From contig CAMLKV010000200.1 of the NCBI GenBank assembly GCA_946480635.1, positions 1 through 5,056 of the forward strand: 5,056 nt of DNA. Direction: 5' to 3'. How positions within the stretch are numbered: the stretch's first letter is position 1; every line of letters starts with the position of its first letter. Below the pieces are notes generated by a model. It was given only the letters and a program-made list of their open reading frames with translations, was not told the origin of the DNA and made no database searches. This document shows positions 1 through 5,056 of this stretch, piece after piece. The stretch is from an uncultured Flavobacterium sp. (GTDB lineage Bacteria; Bacteroidota; Bacteroidia; Flavobacteriales; Flavobacteriaceae). Position numbers and translations under genes: made by a program.

Positions 1-1702
1 TTTCATCGTAAGTTCCTTGTGCTACCAATTCACCTCCATAAGTTCCTGCTTCGGGACCAATATCAATAATCATATCAGCAGCTTTCATGATATCTTCATC
101 ATGCTCAACTACAATTACAGTATTTCCTAAATCTCTTAATGAAATCAAAACTTTAATTAATCTTTCAGTATCTTTTGGATGTAAACCAATGCTTGGTTCG
201 TCTAAAATGTACATAGAACCTACCAAACTACTTCCTAATGATGTTGCCAGATTAATTCGTTGAGATTCTCCACCTGAGAGAGAAGCTGAATTCCTGTTTA
301 AGGTAAGATAATCTAATCCAACATCTTCTAAAAAAGACAATCTATTATTGATTTCTATAAGAAGACGTTTAGCTACTTTTTGATCATATTCTGATAACTC
401 TAAATTTTTAAAGAAAGTAATCAGTTTTTTGATGGGTAAATCAACCAATTCGGATAAAGTTATACCTCCAATTTTTATATTATTGGTTTCAGGACGTAGC
501 CTTTTTCCTTTACAAGTAGTACATTTTGTTTTTCCTCGATAGCGAGAAAGCATTACCCTGTTTTGAATTTTATAATTTTTCTCTTCTAATTCTTTAAAGA
601 AATCATTTAGTCCTTCAAAGTATTGATTTCCTTTCCAAACTAAATCTTTTTGTTCGGTTGTTAATTGAAAATAAGGCTTATGAATAGGGAAATCGAATTT
701 ATGACTGTTGTTTACTAATTGATCTCTGTACCATCCCATACTTTCACCTTTCCAAGGTGCAATACAATTCTCGTATATTGAGAGTGCAGTATTTGGGATA
801 ACTAGGTCTTCATCAATACCGATAATATTTCCGTAACCTTCACATTTTGGACAAGCGCCATAAGGGTTGTTAAAGCTAAATAAGTGGATGTTTGGTTCTA
901 AAAAAGTTAATCCGTCAAGTTCAAAGTTTGAACTGTATACAATTTTTTTGTCTTTATTTAATTCTTGCAAATAGCAGATTCCTTTTCCTTCGTAAAAAGC
1001 AGTTTGAGTGGCGTCGGCTAGTCTGTTATAAAAGTCTTCTTCGTGTTTAACAACAATACGATCTATTATAAGTAGAACATCTTTGTTGTCAAGCGAATGC
1101 TGATCGATTTCATCCAATCTAACCATTTCGTTGTTCACTAAAATTCTAATGAATCCTTGTTGCAAAAGTACTTTTAGCTTGTTTTCAAGATTTCTTCCTT
1201 CCTCTAAATGAATTGGTGAAAGAAGTAACCATTTACTATTTTCTTCAAATGACTTTACATCATTAATCACATCAGAAACCGTGTGTTTTTTTACTTCTAA
1301 ACCTGATACTGGTGAAAAGGTTTTACCTATTCGAGCAAACAAAAGTTTTAAATAGTCATATATCTCTGTCGATGTTCCTACTGTAGAACGTGCGTTTGTT
1401 GTATTTACTTTTTGTTCAATGGCAACTGCTGGTGCAATTCCTTTGATATAATCGACTTTTGGTTTATCTAAACGGCCCAAAAACTGTCGGGCATAACTTG
1501 ACAAACTCTCCACATAACGACGTTGACCTTCAGCATATAAAGTATCAAAAGCCAAGCTTGATTTGCCGGATCCAGATAAACCAGTGATAACAACTAGTTT
1601 GTTTCTAGGAATGGCAACATCAAGATTTTTTAAATTGTGAATTTGAGCACCTTTTATAAGAATGTTTTTCTTAGGTTCTAAGGTAGAAATATCTGTATTC
1701 AT
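1..1702 (-). CDS. uvrA: UvrA, excinuclease ABC subunit A (N-terminal 567 codons; C-terminus beyond left edge)
   Basis: UvrA is the cytoplasmic damage-recognition ATPase of nucleotide excision repair; it dimerises, scans DNA and loads UvrB at lesions. Seen here: Walker A GLSGSGKSS (residues 41-49), the family stretches YAEGQRRYVESLSSYARQFLG (50s-70s, read in two parts) and NARSTVGTSTEIYDYLRL-like sequence (103-121), a region corresponding to the UvrB-binding domain (about 130-250), CPKC (284-287), CTTC (394-397), ABC signature LSGGES (475-480), Walker B ILDEPSIGLHP (499-509) and the switch histidine in VVEHD (531-535). The frame is uninterrupted from the ATG at 1702-1700 to the edge. Family members are about 930-950 residues, so roughly 40% is missing, including the second ABC cassette. 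The first CxxC of the usual first four-cysteine zinc finger is absent, with no cysteines around residues 254-264. It is divergent from the regulator on the plus strand. Identification is secure; UvrA1 versus a UvrA2 paralogue cannot be settled from this half alone. Confidence 0.97.
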   Translation of the reverse strand, partial: MNTDISTLEPKKNILIKGAQIHNLKNLDVAIPRNKLVVITGLSGSGKSSLAFDTLYAEGQRRYVESLSSYARQFLGRLDKPKVDYIKGIAPAVAIEQKVNTTNARSTVGTSTEIYDYLKLLFARIGKTFSPVSGLEVKKHTVSDVINDVKSFEENSKWLLLSPIHLEEGRNLENKLKVLLQQGFIRILVNNEMVRLDEIDQHSLDNKDVLLIIDRIVVKHEEDFYNRLADATQTAFYEGKGICYLQELNKDKKIVYSSNFELDGLTFLEPNIHLFSFNNPYGACPKCEGYGNIIGIDEDLVIPNTALSIYENCIAPWKGESMGWYRDQLVNNSHKFDFPIHKPYFQLTTEQKDLVWKGNQYFEGLNDFFKELEEKNYKIQNRVMLSRYRGKTKCTTCKGKRLRPETNNIKIGGITLSELVDLPIKKLITFFKNLELSEYDQKVAKRLLIEINNRLSFLEDVGLDYLTLNRNSASLSGGESQRINLATSLGSSLVGSMYILDEPSIGLHPKDTERLIKVLISLRDLGNTVIVVEHDEDIMKAADMIIDIGPEAGTYGGELVAQGTYDE

Positions 1703-1724
1703 CTGCTTAAAAAGTCAATTTTTA

Positions 1725-1732
1725 CAAAGGTA
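1725..1732 (-). promoter_or_regulatory. Candidate uvrA -7 promoter element (TACCTTTG)
   Basis: On the minus strand this reads TACCTTTG, a perfect match to the TAnnTTTG -7 consensus used by the primary sigma factor of Bacteroidota. It lies 22 bases upstream of the uvrA ATG, which would give a leader of about 15-20 nucleotides. The -33 element (normally TTG or TTTG about 17-23 bases upstream) is not clear: only a TTAATTA-like stretch is present. No Shine-Dalgarno sequence is visible before the ATG, as is common in this phylum. The motif match and position are seen; promoter activity is inferred. Confidence 0.5.
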
Positions 1733-1735
1733 ACT

Positions 1736-1775
1736 ATTTCGTATTAGTTTTAATTAACCAGAAGTTATACGAAAT
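1736..1775. promoter_or_regulatory. 9-bp perfect inverted repeat in the divergent spacer (possible operator)
   Basis: ATTTCGTAT at 1736-1744 is the exact reverse complement of ATACGAAAT at 1767-1775, separated by 22 bases. The arm centres are 31 bp apart, about three helical turns, so a dimeric protein could contact both arms on one face. The left arm lies between the uvrA -7 element and where its -33 element would fall. The spacer also holds the short palindrome TTAATTAA (1750-1757), not centred on the repeat. A terminator is unlikely between divergent genes and there is no T-run directly after the stem. Function is inference, and chance in A+T-rich DNA is possible. Confidence 0.3.
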
Positions 1776-1849
1776 TACTTTTTTTGAATAATAATTTTAA
1801 AAAGTTATTTTTACTTCAAGCAACTAAACAAACTAACAAAATCAACCAT

Positions 1850-3163
1850 ATGTACAAAGGCAAAATGAATTGGTTCGCAATTCTGCTCATCATAATAATC
1901 GTAAGCAATACCTTTTCTCAAGAACTACCTCCAATAGTTAAATACACACCGAATAGTTATGGTGCAGGAAATCAAAACTGGATGATTTCTCAGGATGAAA
2001 AGCAATTTATATTTTTTGCCAATCATGAAGGATTATTAGAGTTTAACGGATCTAATTTCACACTTTATCCTTCTCCTAATGAGTCAATAATTCGTTCTGT
2101 AAATGTCGTTAAAGATAAAATCTATACAGGATGTTATATGGAATTTGGATATTGGATTAGACAATCTAATGGAAGACTAAAATATACTTCGCTAAGTAAA
2201 AAAATAAAAGATGAAATTATTGATGATGAACAGTTTTGGAACATTTTAAATTATGATCAATGGATTTTGTTTCAATCATTTAGTTCAATATATATATATG
2301 ACACTGTAACAGGAAAATTTAATAAAATTTCTTCTAAAGCGGGTATTTCGAAAACGTTTAGAACACAAAATTCGATTTATTTTCATGCTTTTAATGAAGG
2401 TTTATTAGAAATAGAGAACGGAAAATCTAAATTAGTATCAAGTGATCCTGTACTCACGAAAAATGTTATTATAAATGTTTTTTCTACAGATGATGGTTTG
2501 TTAGTATTAACTGAACAAAATGGATTCTATAAATTAGTTAACGGTAAAATTAGCAAGTATTCTATTACTGCAGACGCTGAATTGATGTCTTCAACAATTT
2601 ATTCAGCTAAAAAACTTTCTAATAACGGTTTTGCATTAGGTACAGTTTCTGATGGAGTATATATATTAAATTCTGAGGGAGAAATTCAAAATCATATTAC
2701 TCAAAGTTCAGGCTTAAGTAACAATACAGCTTTATCATTGTTTGAAGACAGTGATAATAATCTTTGGATAGGTTTAGATAATGGGATAAATTGTATAAAT
2801 TTAAATTCACCTATCAAAAGTTATGCTGATAATACAGGAATTTTAGGCACTGTATATGCTTCATTATTGTATAAAAACAAACTTTATATAGGAACAAATC
2901 AAGGGCTGTTTTATAAAGATTTTGGTACTAAAAATCAATTCAAGTTTATTGTTGGTACTAAAGGACAGGTCTGGTCATTGTTTGAGTATGATGATACTCT
3001 TTTTTGTGGGCATAATCTAGGAACTTTTGTTATTGATAATGGAAATGCTAAGAATATCTTCAGAGAATCAGGTACATGGAAATTTGTAAAAGTTCCTAAT
3101 AGAAATGATATACTGTTGCAAGGAAATTATTATGGCGTTTCAGTATTGAAAAAAAATTATTAA
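1850..3163 (+). CDS. N-terminal half of the interrupted regulator: secreted propeller fragment, 437 aa
   Basis: This is the portion that would be translated as written. The ATG at 1850 is preferred: it gives a signal peptide with lysines at 3 and 5, a hydrophobic core FAILLIIIIV (9-18) and a likely cleavage before Q24 (NTFS/QE). The in-frame TTG at 1784 would put about 22 extra polar residues before this. The ATG at 1865 has an AAAGG four bases upstream but would leave no positive charge before the hydrophobic core. The mature part starts with the family-typical GAGNQNWMISQ and FANHEGLLEFNG stretches and TGCYMEFGYW, and holds a clear Reg_prop repeat, SLFEDSDNNLWIGLDNGI (296-313). The product ends after GVSVLKKNY, without Y_Y_Y domain, membrane anchor or HTH. 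It would be exported as an incomplete propeller, probably unstable, and could not signal to DNA. Confidence 0.7.
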   Translation: MYKGKMNWFAILLIIIIVSNTFSQELPPIVKYTPNSYGAGNQNWMISQDEKQFIFFANHEGLLEFNGSNFTLYPSPNESIIRSVNVVKDKIYTGCYMEFGYWIRQSNGRLKYTSLSKKIKDEIIDDEQFWNILNYDQWILFQSFSSIYIYDTVTGKFNKISSKAGISKTFRTQNSIYFHAFNEGLLEIENGKSKLVSSDPVLTKNVIINVFSTDDGLLVLTEQNGFYKLVNGKISKYSITADAELMSSTIYSAKKLSNNGFALGTVSDGVYILNSEGEIQNHITQSSGLSNNTALSLFEDSDNNLWIGLDNGINCINLNSPIKSYADNTGILGTVYASLLYKNKLYIGTNQGLFYKDFGTKNQFKFIVGTKGQVWSLFEYDDTLFCGHNLGTFVIDNGNAKNIFRESGTWKFVKVPNRNDILLQGNYYGVSVLKKNY

Positions 3164-3184
3164 TGTGTTTTAGTATTGAAAAAA
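3125..3184 (+). repeat. 30-bp (10-codon) tandem duplication carrying the premature stop
   Basis: Copy 1 (3125-3154) encodes NYYGVSVLKK. Copy 2 (3155-3184) encodes NY*CVLVLKK. They are directly adjacent, equal in length and match at 26 of 30 bases. The differences are TAT to TAA (creating the stop), GGC to TGT (two changes) and TCA to TTA. Copy 2 runs straight into IGNQWTFKNK, the expected continuation of copy 1, so removing either copy restores a contiguous protein if copy 1 is the one kept. Each copy ends in an A-run (eight A at 3149-3156, seven A at 3179-3185), a plausible site for slipped-strand mispairing. Confidence 0.85.
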
Positions 3185-4693
3185 ATAGGTAATCAATGGA
3201 CCTTTAAAAATAAAATAGCCGGTTTTAATTATTCGTCAAGACATTTAGAAATAAATAATTCAAACGAAGTTTATGTTTCACATGAATACAAAGGAATTTT
3301 CAGATTCAAAGTCGATAAAAATTTAGAAAAAGCAAGTTCATTTTACACATATATTTCACCAGGTAAAGGAAAAAATGCAGCGCTTATAAAATATAATAAT
3401 GAAATTTATTATGCATATAAAAACGGAATTTATAAGCTCAATGAGAAAACTAAAGAATTTGAAAAGGATAAAATATTAAGTTCAATTTTTGAGAAAGACG
3501 AATACACTTCAGGAAATTTAATTGTTGATAATTCAAATAAATTATGGCTGTTTTCTAAAAATTACATTCATTATTTCTCTTTAAATAAATTGAATTACAA
3601 ACTTCGAGAAAACACCATTCCAATTCCGGCTTCTTTAACAAATTCAATGTCAGGATACGAAAATATTTATCAATTGTCCAATTCTAAATATTTGATAGGA
3701 ACTACAGATGGGTATTATATTATTAACCTAGATGGTTTAAGTTTCAAAAATTATAACGTAAGTATTTCTAATATTTCGGTAAATAAATTAAGTGAAAGTT
3801 CCATAAACGCCTCTATCTTTAAGAAAGGTGAGTTTGGTCATACTGAAAATAATGTCACCTTTAGTTTCACAGTTCCCGAATATAATAAGTATATAAATGC
3901 TGAATATCAGTTCTTACTGGAAGGGCTTTTAGACGAATGGAGTGAGTGGAATTCTAAATCATCGATTAATTTTAAAAATTTATCACCTGGGGACTATACG
4001 TTTAAAGTAAGAGCTAAAATTGCGAATTCTACACCAGCAAATATTGCGGTATATAAGTTTACAATTCTTAAACCTTGGTACTGGACAAATCTTGCAAAGT
4101 TTATCTATTTGGTTATGATTGGAATAGGAGCTTATTTAATCAATAAGGCTTACCGTAGTTATTACAATAGACAAAGAGAAAAATTAATCGAAGAAAACAA
4201 TCGTTTACTTGAAATTCAAGAGCTTGAGAATGAACGAAGATTAATGGAAATTAGAAATGAGCAATTGGCTAGTGATTTTGATGCCAAAAATAGGGAGTTG
4301 GCGGTTTCTACAATGAATTTAATCAAGAAGAATGAATTGTTATCAATGATTAAAGAAGATTTAAAGAAAACTACAGAAGTTGGGGATAAAAATATTAAAT
4401 CAGTCATAACAACAATCAATCAAAATATAAAGGAAGAAGATAATTGGAATGTATTTAAAGAAGCATTTGATAGTGCTGATAAAGACTTTTTGAAAAAAGT
4501 TAAAACAGCACATCCGCTTCTTACTCCAAATGATTTAAGATTATGTGCTTATTTAAGATTAAATCTATCAAAAGAAATTGCACCACTTTTAAATATTTCT
4601 GTTCGTAGTGTTGAAATTAAACGATATCGTTTGCGTAAAAAAATGGATTTATCACACGAACAAGGTTTAGTGGAGTATATTTTGTCTATATAA
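3164..4693 (+). CDS. C-terminal half of the interrupted regulator: propeller end, Y_Y_Y, TM, coiled coil, LuxR-like HTH
   Basis: This continues in exactly the frame of the upstream half, directly after its TAA. It lacks a credible start: the TTG at 3176 falls inside the duplicated LVLKK segment, there is no ribosome-binding site or signal peptide, and the first in-frame ATG is at 3647. It holds the last propeller blades (for example LIVDNSNKLWLFSKN, from about 3515), a Y_Y_Y domain (about 3854-4069; EYQFLLEGLLDEWSEW, then LSPGDYTFKVRA), a single transmembrane helix (about 4082-4144), a charged coiled coil (about 4163-4375) and a LuxR/GerE-like HTH. The HTH contains LTPNDLRLCAYLRLNLSKEI followed by LLNISVRSVEIKRYRLRKKM (about 4523-4645), with the recognition helix around SVRSVEIKRYRLR. 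These domains are intact, with conserved positions apparently kept. The HTH probably binds DNA from the inner membrane in the full-length protein. Independent expression is doubtful. Confidence 0.6.
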   Translation, partial: CVLVLKKIGNQWTFKNKIAGFNYSSRHLEINNSNEVYVSHEYKGIFRFKVDKNLEKASSFYTYISPGKGKNAALIKYNNEIYYAYKNGIYKLNEKTKEFEKDKILSSIFEKDEYTSGNLIVDNSNKLWLFSKNYIHYFSLNKLNYKLRENTIPIPASLTNSMSGYENIYQLSNSKYLIGTTDGYYIINLDGLSFKNYNVSISNISVNKLSESSINASIFKKGEFGHTENNVTFSFTVPEYNKYINAEYQFLLEGLLDEWSEWNSKSSINFKNLSPGDYTFKVRAKIANSTPANIAVYKFTILKPWYWTNLAKFIYLVMIGIGAYLINKAYRSYYNRQREKLIEENNRLLEIQELENERRLMEIRNEQLASDFDAKNRELAVSTMNLIKKNELLSMIKEDLKKTTEVGDKNIKSVITTINQNIKEEDNWNVFKEAFDSADKDFLKKVKTAHPLLTPNDLRLCAYLRLNLSKEIAPLLNISVRSVEIKRYRLRKKMDLSHEQGLVEYILSI

Positions 4694-4939
4694 AACTTTA
4701 CATACAGAGACTCAAAAACTATACATTACCACAACATTTGCTTTTTTAAATTATAAATTAACTGATTTCTAGAAGTATGTCGTAAAATTTTATTTAATTC
4801 TAAAACCTTATAAATATTAAGTATTTTTTAAGAAATTGATAAAATATTGTATAATTTTTTAGGATGTATGTTTTTTGTAAAGGCTGTTTTTAACATATTA
4901 TTAATAGTTACTTCTAATTTTAACTTCAAACTAATCACA
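4694..4939. other. A+T-rich non-coding stretch downstream of the regulator
   Basis: About 245 bases of very A+T-rich sequence. I see no plausible gene, RNA gene or repeat. Weak dyads occur, such as CTTA/TAAG at 4807-4821 followed by a T-run, but a four-base-pair stem is too weak to call a terminator. No full TAnnTTTG match is found on the plus strand; the nearest is AACATTTG around 4732-4739 (7 of 8). Confidence 0.5.
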
Positions 4940-5056
4940 CTAATATGAAGTCAAACTATTTATTAATTTATTTTTTAGGCAACTGTTTATGGTTTTTGTC
5001 GCGGCGATTGCATCCCATCCCTTCTTTACAATGTTTCCTATTATATGTGCTATTTG
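4940..5056. other. Edge segment with open frames on both strands, product not recognised
   Basis: Base composition rises here to about 40% G+C from 4977 on, against roughly 20-25% just upstream, with a patch GTCGCGGCGATTGCATCCC near 4998-5016. On the plus strand an ATG at 4945 opens a 37-codon frame to the window edge (MKSNYLLIYFLGNCLWFLSR...), hydrophobic but with codons such as CGG and CGA that look odd for this genome. On the minus strand a frame enters from the edge and ends at a TAG at 4942-4940, 38 codons, including KKGWDAIAATKTINSCLKNK. A second minus frame ends near 4968 with a basic tail (NRRDKNHKQLPKK). I recognise none of them. This may be the end of a gene or element lying to the right. 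Confidence 0.25.

Larger units (their letters stand above)
1850..4693 (+). pseudogene. Transmembrane propeller/Y_Y_Y/LuxR-HTH regulator, interrupted by one in-frame TAA
   Basis: This is a single gene of 947 codons (counting the internal stop) before the terminal TAA at 4691-4693, close to the length I expect for intact flavobacterial proteins of this kind (from memory, roughly 900-960). Order of parts, numbered from the ATG at 1850: signal peptide (1-23), periplasmic two-component-regulator-type beta-propeller (about 24-660), Y_Y_Y domain (about 669-740), transmembrane helix (about 745-765), coiled coil (about 772-842), LuxR-like HTH (about 887-942). Such proteins are thought to sense an extracytoplasmic ligand and regulate transcription directly. 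There is no histidine-kinase H-box, HATPase or receiver domain. The frame is broken only at codon 438 (TAA, 3161-3163), inside a 30-bp tandem duplication in mid-propeller; no other stop or frameshift occurs. I infer a recent pseudogene. A sequencing error or stop bypass cannot be excluded. The ligand and target genes are unknown; no SusC/SusD-like genes are visible nearby. Confidence 0.8.

Noticed and set aside
1745..1813. Plus-strand -7 elements for the regulator (TAGTTTTA 1745, TACTTTTT 1776, TATTTTTA 1806)
   Set aside because: Each matches the TAnnTTTG consensus at 7 of 8 positions but lacks the final G, and such matches are frequent in A+T-rich DNA; none has a clear -33 partner.
1784..1849. 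Upstream TTG start extending the regulator by 22 residues
   Set aside because: The extension would precede a complete signal peptide and has no initiation signal; the ATG at 1850 gives a normal signal peptide.
2288..2300. Short TA dinucleotide run in the propeller coding region
   Set aside because: It encodes Ile-Tyr codons in frame (SIYIYD) and is too short to suggest repeat variation.
3163..3192. ATG overlapping the premature TAA (TAATG) as a re-initiation start
   Set aside because: It opens the wrong frame and ends after nine codons (MCFSIEKNR), so it does not lead into the downstream half.
4216..4419. 67-codon minus-strand reading frame
   Set aside because: It is antisense to the regulator's coiled coil, where a low-complexity lysine/glutamate-rich sequence leaves the opposite strand open; its composition does not look like a real protein.
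3176..4693. A separate second gene starting at TTG 3176
   Set aside because: The TTG lies inside the duplicated LVLKK segment, in the same frame as the upstream gene, without a ribosome-binding site; the product would start in mid-propeller without a signal peptide although it has a periplasmic domain and a membrane helix.
4807..4830. Intrinsic terminator after the regulator
   Set aside because: The stem is only about four base pairs and A+T-rich; the T-run is no more than expected from local composition.

Overview
The window looks like a chromosomal segment from a low-GC member of the Bacteroidota, most likely Flavobacteriia. The reasons are the strong A+T bias, a TAnnTTTG-type -7 promoter element before uvrA, starts without clear Shine-Dalgarno sequences, and a transmembrane propeller/Y_Y_Y/LuxR-type regulator of a kind characteristic of that phylum. 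No mobile element, CRISPR array, tRNA or rRNA is recognisable.

Layout: bases 1-1702 (minus strand) hold the first 567 codons of uvrA, the nucleotide-excision-repair ATPase; its second ABC half lies beyond the left edge. A divergent spacer (1703-1849) carries a good uvrA -7 element and a perfect 9-bp inverted repeat. Bases 1850-4693 (plus strand) encode one large membrane-spanning regulator: signal peptide, periplasmic beta-propeller sensor, Y_Y_Y domain, single transmembrane helix, coiled coil and C-terminal LuxR-like helix-turn-helix. Bases 4694-4939 are A+T-rich and seem non-coding. The last ~117 bases are less A+T-rich and open on both strands, with no recognisable product.

The main observation is that the regulator is not two genes. 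The two long reading frames (ending at 3163, and continuing to 4693) are in the same frame and separated by one TAA at 3161-3163. That TAA lies in the second copy of an exact 10-codon (30-bp) tandem duplication, NYYGVSVLKK followed by NY*CVLVLKK, after which the normal protein resumes. Everything on either side is intact. The simplest reading is a recently interrupted gene. A sequencing or assembly artefact, or a recoded/phase-variable state, remains possible.

Functional picture: uvrA is a housekeeping gene and the divergent regulator has no obvious functional link to it. If full length, the regulator would sense a periplasmic ligand and act on DNA from the membrane without a kinase or phosphorelay. 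As written, it would yield a secreted half-sensor with no anchor, and a DNA-binding half with no convincing start codon.
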